The notes beneath the pieces were generated by a model. The model had not been told where the DNA came from and made no database searches. It was given only the letters and a program-made list of their open reading frames with translations. A stretch of DNA of 64,000 nucleotides from UBA2988 sp965237965. Its GTDB lineage: Bacteria; Gemmatimonadota; Gemmatimonadetes; Longimicrobiales; Gaopeijiaceae. Position 1 is the first letter of the stretch. Each line of letters begins with the position of its first letter. The position numbers and the translations under genes were made by a program. Below are positions 54,826 to 64,000 of this stretch, one piece after another. The stretch covers positions 1 through 64,000 of the forward strand of contig CBDEGT010000003.1 in NCBI GenBank assembly GCA_965237965.1, read 5' to 3'.

Positions 54826-55676
54826 GCGGCACCGTCCTGGCGGCCGCCGGTGCGCCATCTGCGCGTGCGGGCCATCAGCTCTGCCACCGCCTCGACGTCG
54901 CCCGCGTCGAGTCGACCAGCCATCTCCTCTATCCACCGAGTGACCTCGCGCAGCAGGCCGGCCACTTCCGGCCCGGTGTGCGCGAGCAGATCGGCCCAGA
55001 TCCCCGGAGGGCTCTCCGCCAAGCGCGTCATATCCCGGCCACCCGGTCCCAGCTCGATCGCGCTGACTCCGGAACGCTCCAGCGCCAACGCCAGCGCGTT
55101 CGCGACCAGCTGCGGAAGCTGACTCACCCGCTCCATCAGACGGTCGTGCGTTTCGGGATCGGTCCACTGGGTCCGTCCGCCCAGGTCGGCCCAAAAGCGT
55201 TCGACCCGGTCCGCCGCGCGGCCTTCGACCCCGCCGTTCGCGCACAGCCAGACCCGGGCGCCATCGAACAGCTCGGCACGCCCGCCATCGAAACCGGAAC
55301 CCTCGCCGCCAGCCATCGGATGCGCACCGACAAAGCGCCCCGCGAGGCCCGCTCGCAGAGCCTGCTCGAGCACCGGCCGCTTCAACCCCGCCACGTCGGT
55401 GACCACTGCGTCTTCGCGGATCAGTTCCGCGTGCGCAGGTAGCATCTCGAGGATCGGGGTCAGGGGCGCCGCGTACACGACCACGTCCGCCTCGGGAATC
55501 ACTTCGCGAGGCTCGGCGACGACCCGGACCCCTGCCGCGCGTTCCGCGGCCTCGCGGTCCCGCGCGTCGGGGCTCGCGCCCACAACCCGCCCCGCACCGG
55601 GAAGTCTCGAGAGAGCGCGCACGATGGACCCTCCCACGAGTCCCAGGCCGATGACGGCCACGGTGCGCTGGCTCAC
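54822..55676 (-). CDS. tyrA: Prephenate dehydrogenase
   Basis: 284 residues from a GTG at 55676 that overlaps the upstream stop (GTGA). N-terminal NAD-binding VAVIGLGLVGGSIVRALSRL, then DVVVYAAPLTPILEMLP, VTDVAGLKRPVLEQAL, GAHPMAGGEGSGFDGGRAEL and a C-terminal helical domain are as in TyrA without a fused chorismate mutase. It converts prephenate to hydroxyphenylpyruvate for tyrosine. Neighbours aroA and tyrA make one aromatic operon. Confidence 0.94.
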   Translation of the reverse strand: MSQRTVAVIGLGLVGGSIVRALSRLPGAGRVVGASPDARDREAAERAAGVRVVAEPREVIPEADVVVYAAPLTPILEMLPAHAELIREDAVVTDVAGLKRPVLEQALRAGLAGRFVGAHPMAGGEGSGFDGGRAELFDGARVWLCANGGVEGRAADRVERFWADLGGRTQWTDPETHDRLMERVSQLPQLVANALALALERSGVSAIELGPGGRDMTRLAESPPGIWADLLAHTGPEVAGLLREVTRWIEEMAGRLDAGDVEAVAELMARTRRWRTGGRQDGAA

Positions 55677-56071
55677 CGTCGCGCGCCTTCCGGCGGGGCT
55701 GCCTCTCCCGCGCCGAACACGTAGAGAAGCGGCACGCGCGACAGCACGGGATCCTGCGCCGCGAGCGTGAGGAACGCGGCCTCACGCTGTCGATGGGAGG
55801 CGAGCCCGTCGAAGGGGACCCTGAGGTGGAGAAGACCACGGAACGGCCCGCCGGGCGCGCGCCCTGCGAGGTGAGCCTCCACGTCCGCTCCGCGCGGACC
55901 CCCGAAGACCGCCTCCGCCAGCGCTCGTGCACGCCACTGGGCAGCGCGCGCCTCCCATCGTTCTCGCTCGTGAGCCTGCGCGACGATCGGATCGAGCAGT
56001 CCGCTCCCGGGCTCATGGTCGTCTCCGACCGGGACGTAGCCCCCGACCGGATCGAAGAAGAGCTGACTCAT
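55673..56071 (-). CDS. Hypothetical protein between rnz and tyrA
   Basis: 132 residues from ATG 56071, which overlaps the rnz stop (ATGA); its own stop overlaps the tyrA start (GTGA). The sequence is charged and Ala/Arg-rich, with one conserved-looking stretch GGPFRGLLHLRVPFDGLASH followed by REAAFLTLAAQDPVLSRVP. I do not recognise a family and see no signal or membrane segment. Tight overlaps on both sides show it is translated as part of the operon. Confidence 0.65.
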   Translation of the reverse strand: MSQLFFDPVGGYVPVGDDHEPGSGLLDPIVAQAHERERWEARAAQWRARALAEAVFGGPRGADVEAHLAGRAPGGPFRGLLHLRVPFDGLASHRQREAAFLTLAAQDPVLSRVPLLYVFGAGEAAPPEGARR

Positions 56072-56988
56072 GACGTTTGGTCCGGGAACGGGATCTCGAG
56101 CACGAGGCCATCGTGCGCCACCCGCGCGCCCGGGAACTCGGCCGCGGCCTCGTTCTCCAATAACCGCGGATTGTCGGCATAGCGGGCCGACACGTGCGTC
56201 AGGATAAGGCGGCGTGCCCCGGCCTCTCGCGCGATGCGGCCGGCGCCCGCCGCTGTCGAATGGTACGTCTCGCGAGCGCGCTCCACCTCCTCCTCGCCGA
56301 ACGTGCAATCGTGCACGAGCAGATCCGCCGCCCGCGCGATGGTGCGGATCTCCGCGCAGGGCCGTGAGTCCCCTGTGTAGACGACTCGCCGCCCCGGACG
56401 CCCCGGACCGACGACCTCGGTGGGCTGCAGCATACGGCCGTCCACCTCGACCGGCCGCCCGCGGTGCAGCTCTCCGAACAGCGGACCCTCCGGAATCCCC
56501 AGGGCCCGGGCGCGCTCCACGTCGAAGCGTCCCAGGCGATCGTCCTCGATCAGAGCGTACCCAACCGCGCGCACGCCGTGGTCGGCTGCGAACGCGATCA
56601 CCTGATAGCCGTCGCGGCGCACGGCATCGCCCGGCGCGAGCTCGCCGATCGGTACGGCAAAGGGAAGGCGCTCCGCACCCAGATGGACCAACACCTCCAG
56701 CGTAGACCGACTCCCCGGTGGCCCGTACAGCTGGAGCGGCTCTTCGCGCCCCTGGAGGCCGAGCGTGCGCAGCAGCCCGGTGATCCCCAGAAAGTGGTCG
56801 GCGTGCATGTGGCTGACGAAGATCGCGTCCACGCCGAAACCGGTCGCGTGCCGCATCATCTGACGTTGGGTCCCCTCCCCGCAGTCGAACAGCATCAGGT
56901 CGCCCTCGCGCTGGACGGCTAGCGCGGCGACGTTGCGGCCGACGGTGGGGCGGGACGCGGCGGTGCCGAGGAAAGTGACGCGGATCAC
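56068..56988 (-). CDS. rnz: Ribonuclease Z
   Basis: 306 residues from a GTG at 56988, chosen because the protein then begins at the conserved VIRVTFLGTAASRPTVGRNV. The metal-binding motif FVSHMHADHFLGITGLLRTL, FDCGEGTQRQMMR, YTGDSRPC, LVHDCTFGEEE and LTHVSARYAD follow in RNase Z order. It trims tRNA 3' ends. It is the first gene of the rnz-hypothetical-tyrA-aroA-cmk series and is divergent from the copper-type gene at 57071. Confidence 0.95.
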   Translation of the reverse strand: MIRVTFLGTAASRPTVGRNVAALAVQREGDLMLFDCGEGTQRQMMRHATGFGVDAIFVSHMHADHFLGITGLLRTLGLQGREEPLQLYGPPGSRSTLEVLVHLGAERLPFAVPIGELAPGDAVRRDGYQVIAFAADHGVRAVGYALIEDDRLGRFDVERARALGIPEGPLFGELHRGRPVEVDGRMLQPTEVVGPGRPGRRVVYTGDSRPCAEIRTIARAADLLVHDCTFGEEEVERARETYHSTAAGAGRIAREAGARRLILTHVSARYADNPRLLENEAAAEFPGARVAHDGLVLEIPFPDQTS

Positions 56989-57070
56989 GGGGCTGAATGT
57001 AGCTCCTCGCGTGCGCTTTGTTCCGGGAGCCGTTCCTGGCACGTGGCGGAGGCCTCCCCTATCGTGCGAG

Positions 57071-58534
57071 ATGCGCTCGCTCGTCTTGGTTTCGTCAGTG
57101 ATTTGGCCCTTGCTCGGGCCGGGCATACCCTTCGCTTCCGACTCGGGACCCGCTCCCGTGACGGCGGAGTCGCTTGCCCACACGGGATTGTCGGCGGCGC
57201 GACCGGCACCCGACGCTACCGAGCGCGGTCCGGTGCGCGAGCTCCGCCTGGTCTTTTCCACCGCGGTGCAGGCGGCGTTGTCGACGGTCACGCTGGCGGG
57301 TCCCGACGGTCCGGTCGCGGCGGGGCCCGTCCAGACGGTGCCCGGAACGGGGGATGCCGAGCTGCGCCTCCCCCTCGACGCGGTTCTTCCGAGCGGCGCC
57401 TACACGGTCGCGTGGCGCACGGCCGGCCCCGACGGGCACCCGATCGCCGGCACGTACGAATTCGTGGTGGACGCCCCGGTCGTGGACTCGACCGGGGCGC
57501 GCACGGCCGACGGCGAACCGAACGGTGCCGGCCAGGCCGGACCGCCCGCCGCGATCGCTCCGGAGGGTCCCGGATTTCTTCCCGTGCTGGTGCGCTGGCT
57601 GCTCTACGCGACCGCCACGGGCATGATGGGACTGGCCGCGTTCCGCTGGCTGGTGCTCGAGCCGCTCCGCCCCGACCGGGCCTTCGCCCTGCTCGCGTTC
57701 CCCGCCCTGCGGCGTGCCTGGGGAATCGGCTGGATCGTGGCCAGCCTCGCGCTCGCTCTGCTCCCTCTGCGCTTCGGCCTCCAGGCAATCCAGCTCTTCG
57801 GGCCGGACGCCGCAACCCGCGCAGGGGCGCTGTTGACCAGCCCCTGGGGCGCGAGCTGGTGGTTACAGGCGGTCGCGGCACTCCTGCTCGCCGGCGGCCT
57901 GGTCGCGGCGGGAGCGCTGGGCCGAGCTCCCGGCTGGGTCGCGATCGGAATCGGCGCGCTGATGATGTCGGTAGTGCCTGCGCTCGCCGGCCACGCATCC
58001 GCGCACGAAGAATTCCGCGCCCTCTTCGTGCTGAACGATTCGCTCCACGTCGCGGCCTCAGGTGCATGGATCGGTGGGCTCATGATGGTGCTCGCCGTGG
58101 GCCTCCCGGCGATCCGAGAGGCCGACGTCCCGCCCGCGCTGGCCGGACGTCTGCCCACGCTGGCGTCCATGGTCTCGGCCTTCTCGCGCACCGCCGTGAT
58201 CGCCGTATGCGTGATCGTGGTAACCGGCACCGTCAATGCGTGGGGGAACATGGGATCCTGGGAGGCGCTCGCCGGAACACGCTACGGCCGAACGCTCCTG
58301 GTCAAGCTCGCGCTCGTGGTGCCGACGGCCTTGATCGGGTTGTACCACTGGCGCCGGGTGTGCCCGGCGCTCGCGGCAGGAGAGGGGCCGGGGCGGCTGC
58401 GCACGAGCGCCCTGGTCGAGTTGGGGCTCGCGGTGCTCGTGCTCGGTATGACCGCGCTGTTGGCCATCACGCCCCCCTTCGAGGCGACGACCCGGGAGGT
58501 CGCGAGCGCGCGGGTCGAGACGATGACGCGATGA
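57071..58534 (+). CDS. CopC-CopD fusion protein (copper resistance type)
   Basis: 487 residues from ATG 57071, with signal VLVSSVIWPLLGPGIPFA. The N-terminal ~110 residues form a CopC-like domain (VRELRLVFSTAVQAALSTVT, LPSGAYTVAWRTAGPDGHPI and AGTYEFVV). The rest has about eight membrane helices of CopD type, e.g. VRWLLYATATGMMGLAAFRW, LHVAASGAWIGGLMMVLAVG and ALIGLYHWRR. CopC binds copper outside and CopD is a membrane partner in copper uptake or tolerance. In this protein the usual first CopC copper ligand region (HAxL) is HTGL after the signal. It is divergent from rnz. Confidence 0.87.
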   Translation: MRSLVLVSSVIWPLLGPGIPFASDSGPAPVTAESLAHTGLSAARPAPDATERGPVRELRLVFSTAVQAALSTVTLAGPDGPVAAGPVQTVPGTGDAELRLPLDAVLPSGAYTVAWRTAGPDGHPIAGTYEFVVDAPVVDSTGARTADGEPNGAGQAGPPAAIAPEGPGFLPVLVRWLLYATATGMMGLAAFRWLVLEPLRPDRAFALLAFPALRRAWGIGWIVASLALALLPLRFGLQAIQLFGPDAATRAGALLTSPWGASWWLQAVAALLLAGGLVAAGALGRAPGWVAIGIGALMMSVVPALAGHASAHEEFRALFVLNDSLHVAASGAWIGGLMMVLAVGLPAIREADVPPALAGRLPTLASMVSAFSRTAVIAVCVIVVTGTVNAWGNMGSWEALAGTRYGRTLLVKLALVVPTALIGLYHWRRVCPALAAGEGPGRLRTSALVELGLAVLVLGMTALLAITPPFEATTREVASARVETMTR

Positions 58535-58586
58535 AGCCCGATGGAGCGCCTCCCTCAGCGGCTGGACGCCGTCGATCGACTCAGCC

Positions 58587-58658
58587 GAAGATCAGGGCGA
58601 GGATCAGGGCGAAGATCAGGCCGCCGATCTAGCCGCCAATCTAGCCGCCGATCTGTGG
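58587..58658. repeat. 12-bp tandem repeats over the end of the small secreted-protein gene
   Basis: Three units of ga(a/g)gatcaggg/cc type (58587-58622) run into three units of gcc(g/a)atct(a/g) type (58623-58658). On the minus strand the array gives GGC-GGC-TAG twice in frame, so the gene at 58641 ends inside it with a second stop just after. It is a small minisatellite at a convergent gene end. Confidence 0.7.
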
Positions 58659-58916
58659 CAGCGGCCGCTCGGTGTAGCCTTCCGGAACCTCAAAGAGCGC
58701 GCCGGGGAAGGAGCCGCGCTCGACCTCGGTGACCTGGGTCCGCACCCGGAAGAGCACCGACTGCTCGAGCTCCGCCGGCTCAGGCTCCGGCTCCACCCCG
58801 AGCGCGCCGCCGAACTCTACGTCCGTCTCGGTGCGGTAGCGCAGGTCCTGCGCGAGCAGGGGCGTGGCGGTCCAGAAAAACGCCAGCAAGACGGCGGGAC
58901 CCGTGAGGGTCTTCAT
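58641..58916 (-). CDS. Small secreted hypothetical protein
   Basis: 91 residues from ATG 58916 with a clear signal peptide (MKTLTGPAVLLAFFWTATPL-LAQ). The mature part is acidic with short Pro/Glu runs (GVEPEPEPAELEQSVLFRVR) and ends in the tandem-repeat region. No family recognised. It is convergent with the CopCD gene and could serve as a periplasmic accessory, but nothing in the sequence tells the function. Confidence 0.55.
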   Translation of the reverse strand: MKTLTGPAVLLAFFWTATPLLAQDLRYRTETDVEFGGALGVEPEPEPAELEQSVLFRVRTQVTEVERGSFPGALFEVPEGYTERPLPQIGG

Positions 58917-59177
58917 GGAGGCTCCGACGGAGGGTCCGCGAGGACGGGACAAGGCCTTCGGATCACCATTCTTCCATGGCTCGGCAGGCCCGTCAACGCT
59001 GACGCCAGCGCATCTCCGGAGATTGACCAGGGGAGCCCCCCTCGGTAGCCTTGTGCCGCCTCGGAACCGCCGTAAAGCGGCCCCCGACAGCGAGATCACG
59101 AGATTCGCCGCGCGACCCGCCGACGGTGGGCAGCGCGCGCCATTTCCGATCTCGAGCCCTCAGCCGGAGCCGACCCA

Positions 59178-61577
<2,400 letters not shown>

Positions 61578-61587
61578 CGGGGTCCGC

Positions 61588-62373
61588 GTGAGGAGAGTTC
61601 AGGGATTCCTCGCGCGGGGTAATCGGCGCACGGAGCGCCGCACCTGGGCGCTCACCTTGGTGGCGTCGGCGGCGGTGCACGTACTCCTTCTCGCCCTCGT
61701 GCTCGCGATCGGGCCGCCCGCTCCGCGGGCAAGAGCCCCCGGGTGGGTGCTCGCCCCCCTCACGGACGAAGGCGGAGGGGGCGGTGGCGAGCCCACCCTG
61801 GTTGCACTCTCCTTGGGCTCGCTCGGGCCCGAGTCGGTCGATCCGCTTTCGGCGGCGCTCGCTCCTCTTCCGCCCCCGCCTGAGGTCGAGGAGGTCCCGG
61901 TGCCCGAGATCGCGCTCGCGTTGGAGACGGCCGTTCCGGACCCGCCGCTCGCGCCACCCCCGCCGGCTCCGGCTCCCCGCGGCGGGATCGCCCCGGCGCC
62001 GCCGGGTGGAGGTACTCCCGGGATCGGCCGCGGGGCCGGTGGCGGCGCCGGACCCGGTTCCGGGCGGGGAATCGGCCCGGGAAGCGGACCGGGAACGGGC
62101 GCGGGACCCGGCGACGGCATTCGCCCCCCAGCCCCCCTCACCATCCTCATGCCGCCCGTGGTGACCGACGCAGTGCGGGGGGGCAGTGCGAAGGTCCTGC
62201 TGCAGGTCGACAGCGCGGGCAGGGTGAGCGCCGCGGACGTGGTCGTGTCGAGCGGAGACCGGCGCTACGACGAGGCGCTCCGTCGGGTTGCCCTCGGATG
62301 GCGCTTCCGGCCCGCGCGCGACCCGGCCAACCGACCCGTTCCCTACCCCTTCGAGGTTTCGGTCACGTTCTGA
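61588..62373 (+). CDS. TonB-family energy-transducer-like protein
   Basis: 261 residues from a GTG at 61588. A short basic N-terminus and one membrane anchor (WALTLVASAAVHVLLLALVL) are followed by a long Pro/Gly-rich spacer (LPPPPEVEEVPVPEI; glycine-rich GRGAGGGAGPGSGRG). The C-terminal TonB domain contains GSAKVLLQVDSAGRVSAADV, DRRYDEALRRVALGWRF and the PVPYPFEVSVTF end. TonB proteins span the periplasm to energise outer-membrane receptors. No ExbB/ExbD genes are nearby. It starts 10 bp after hppA. Confidence 0.85.
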   Translation: MRRVQGFLARGNRRTERRTWALTLVASAAVHVLLLALVLAIGPPAPRARAPGWVLAPLTDEGGGGGGEPTLVALSLGSLGPESVDPLSAALAPLPPPPEVEEVPVPEIALALETAVPDPPLAPPPPAPAPRGGIAPAPPGGGTPGIGRGAGGGAGPGSGRGIGPGSGPGTGAGPGDGIRPPAPLTILMPPVVTDAVRGGSAKVLLQVDSAGRVSAADVVVSSGDRRYDEALRRVALGWRFRPARDPANRPVPYPFEVSVTF

Positions 62374-62388
62374 ACGGACGCGGCGCGC

Positions 62389-63189
62389 TCACCTCAAGTA
62401 CATCGCGAGTAGGACTCCCCCGAAGAAGATCCGGTACCAGGCGAAGGGCACGAAGGTGTGGCGCTTCACGAACCCAATGAACGCCTTCACCACGAGCAGC
62501 GCCGACAGGAAGGACACAAGGAAGCCAATCATGAACATCGGGACCAGCTCGGCCGAGAACAGGTCCAGGTTCCCGAGCAGCTCATAGCCGGTCGCGGCGA
62601 ACATCACCGGGATCGCGAGGAAGAAGGAGAACTCCGTCGCCGCCACCCGCGAAGTCCCCAGACCGAGTGCACCCATGATCGTGGCTCCCGAGCGGGAGAC
62701 GCCCGGGATCAACGACAGCACCTGCGCGAGACCGACACCGAGCGCTTGCCGGGGCGAGATGTCGTCCACGGTGTGCGCAGACGCGGGCGGGTGCCATCGC
62801 TCGACCACGAGGATCAGGACTCCCCCCACAACCAGGGACCCGGCCACGACCAGGGGGTTGAAGAGACGCTCCTTGATGAAGTCGTGGATGAAGAAGCCGA
62901 CCAGAGCCGCCGGGACGAACGCGATCCCGAGGTTCAGGAGGAAGCGCCGGGCCACCGGATCGCTCCTCCAGCCGGCGAGCGATCCCAACACCTTGCCGCG
63001 CTCGAGCCAGAACACCGCCAGGATCGCCCCGAGCTGGATCACGATCTCGAAGGTGGCCGCCTCTGCGCCTTCGAAGGCGAGCCATTCCCCGACCAGGATC
63101 AGATGACCGGTGGAGGAGACCGGAATGAACTCGGTCGCGCCCTCCACCAAGCCGAGCGCCAGAGCCTTCAGCCAGCTGAAGAAGTCCAC
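62389..63189 (-). CDS. uppP: Undecaprenyl-diphosphatase (BacA/UppP)
   Basis: 266 residues from a GTG at 63189, the start that places the conserved LALGLVEGATEFIPVSSTGH near the N-terminus. The second active motif is LSLIPGVSRSGATIMGAL. Seven or more hydrophobic segments follow as in the family. It dephosphorylates undecaprenyl diphosphate, recycling the lipid carrier for peptidoglycan and other envelope polymers. Its end is convergent with the TonB-like gene. Confidence 0.95.
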   Translation of the reverse strand: MDFFSWLKALALGLVEGATEFIPVSSTGHLILVGEWLAFEGAEAATFEIVIQLGAILAVFWLERGKVLGSLAGWRSDPVARRFLLNLGIAFVPAALVGFFIHDFIKERLFNPLVVAGSLVVGGVLILVVERWHPPASAHTVDDISPRQALGVGLAQVLSLIPGVSRSGATIMGALGLGTSRVAATEFSFFLAIPVMFAATGYELLGNLDLFSAELVPMFMIGFLVSFLSALLVVKAFIGFVKRHTFVPFAWYRIFFGGVLLAMYLR

Positions 63190-63329
63190 GGCGGGCTCAC
63201 GAAGGCAATCGCAGAAGGGACGGGGCACACGAGGGACGACACCATAGGGGCTCCGGCGGGGTCAGACCACCCGCTAGATTCGCGGGTGGCCGTCGCCCCC
63301 CACTCGAGAGGACACGCTAGATCGCAGGC

Positions 63330-63974
63330 ATGAGCACGCTCCCCGTTGCCAACACGCCCCCCTCCCCGGACCCGCCCCGTGTGGGACCGACCCGCCGCCT
63401 CTACGACTGGGTCCTCCATTGGGCGCATACCCGGCACGGACCCGCGGCGCTGTTCGGGCTGAGCTTTGCGGAGTCCTCGTTCTTCCCTGTCCCGCCAGAT
63501 CCGCTGCTGATGGCTCTGTGCCTGGGAGCACCCCGCAAAGCGCTGCGGTTCGCGGGCATCACCACCCTGGCGTCGGTGCTCGGTGCCGTGCTCGCGTACG
63601 GGATCGGTGCGGGCGCATGGGAGGTGCTGCAAGACTTCTTCTTCGGGTACGTGCCGGGCGTCACGCCCGAGTCGTTCGCGCGGGTGGGCGCCATGTACGA
63701 CGCGTACGACTTCCTGGCGATCTTCGTGGCCGGTCTCACCCCGATCCCGTACAAGGTCTTCACTTTATCCGCCGGCGTGTTCGGGATCGACCTCGGCGTC
63801 TTCCTGCTCGCGAGCGTGGCGAGCCGTGGAACTCGGTTCTACCTCGAGGCACTCCTGTTGCGCCTCTGGGGGGAGCCGATCGCCGACTTCATCGACCGTT
63901 ACTTCAACCGTCTCACCATCGCGTTCGCCGTGCTCCTGGTGGGCGGTTTCCTGGCGATCGAGCTGCTGGGCTGA
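63330..63974 (+). CDS. YqaA/DedA-family membrane protein
   Basis: 214 residues, several membrane segments. It has GLSFAESSFFPVPPDPLLMA, the E...PxPP pattern of the VTT (SNARE-associated/DedA) domain, and IFVAGLTPIPYKVFTLSAGV with a late basic GTRFYLEALLL. DedA-type proteins help flip or recycle lipid carriers such as undecaprenyl phosphate, and uppP is divergent next to it, which fits lipid-carrier recycling, though the link is inference. Confidence 0.87.
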   Translation: MSTLPVANTPPSPDPPRVGPTRRLYDWVLHWAHTRHGPAALFGLSFAESSFFPVPPDPLLMALCLGAPRKALRFAGITTLASVLGAVLAYGIGAGAWEVLQDFFFGYVPGVTPESFARVGAMYDAYDFLAIFVAGLTPIPYKVFTLSAGVFGIDLGVFLLASVASRGTRFYLEALLLRLWGEPIADFIDRYFNRLTIAFAVLLVGGFLAIELLG

Positions 63975-64000
63975 CGGTGAACGGGGCCTACTGCAGCCGC

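Overview
The window is a GC-rich (roughly two-thirds G+C by eye), gene-dense bacterial chromosome segment with diderm features: an Mla lipid-transport operon, a TonB-like protein, a TolB-propeller/beta-barrel protein, lipoproteins, heptose biosynthesis, RNase Z, tmRNA and a membrane pyrophosphatase. The mix of a FlgD/T9SS-like C-terminal domain, a peptidase-MA/TolB/beta-barrel fusion and a complete mannose-type PTS with HPr kinase outside the Firmicutes fits Gemmatimonadota best. That placement is inference; no rRNA gene is present. About fifty protein genes look intact and mostly belong to core metabolism, many in tightly overlapping minus-strand operons.

Layout. 1-4.5 kb: partial heptose kinase hldE, a TlpA-type thioredoxin lipoprotein, and a divergent peptidase/TolB/barrel gene whose first 430 bp carry four +1 frameshifts. 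4.6-10 kb (minus): M14 carboxypeptidase-mlaE-mlaF-mlaD. 10-11.7 kb (plus): OsmC and an FAD oxidoreductase. 11.7-15.4 kb (minus): otsA, otsB, lspA and a methyltransferase. 15.4-20.5 kb: a decayed stress region with a DUF302 remnant, an erythromycin-esterase remnant, a histidine-kinase pseudogene with a frameshift and an internal stop, two intact tandem universal stress proteins, and a frameshifted membrane PHP-domain gene. 20.6-21.0 kb: tmRNA, with an inverted partial copy of its 3' end beside it. 21-29.2 kb: dus, ptsN-like, a FlgD-domain protein, recO, a membrane protein, a bifunctional nuclease, metK.

27.4-38.4 kb (minus) joins riboflavin synthesis (ribD-ribE-ribBA-ribH), nusB, a glycosyltransferase, hprK and a full PTS (IIA, IIB, IIC, IID, HPr, EI). 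A 309-bp nested inverted-repeat element sits inside the rib operon and supplies the stop codon of ribBA. 38.4-43.5 kb: outer-membrane-like protein, purM, PfkB kinase, argS, FmdB zinc ribbon. 43.6-48.6 kb: a propionyl/methylmalonyl-CoA module (carboxyltransferase, biotin carrier, mutase) with rlmD inside it. The biotin carboxylase has been reduced to its two ends and the carboxyltransferase lacks its C-terminus. 48.6-57 kb: periplasmic-binding lipoprotein, rpsA, cmk, aroA, tyrA, a hypothetical gene, rnz. 57-64 kb: CopC-CopD fusion, small secreted protein, membrane pyrophosphatase, TonB-like protein, uppP and a DedA/YqaA-type membrane protein.

The most notable pattern is that gene damage (frameshifts, a nonsense codon, internal deletions) falls in accessory genes, while housekeeping genes are clean. 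This argues for real decay rather than random sequence error, but an assembly with indel errors cannot be excluded from the sequence alone. No CRISPR array, prophage or intact insertion sequence is visible.
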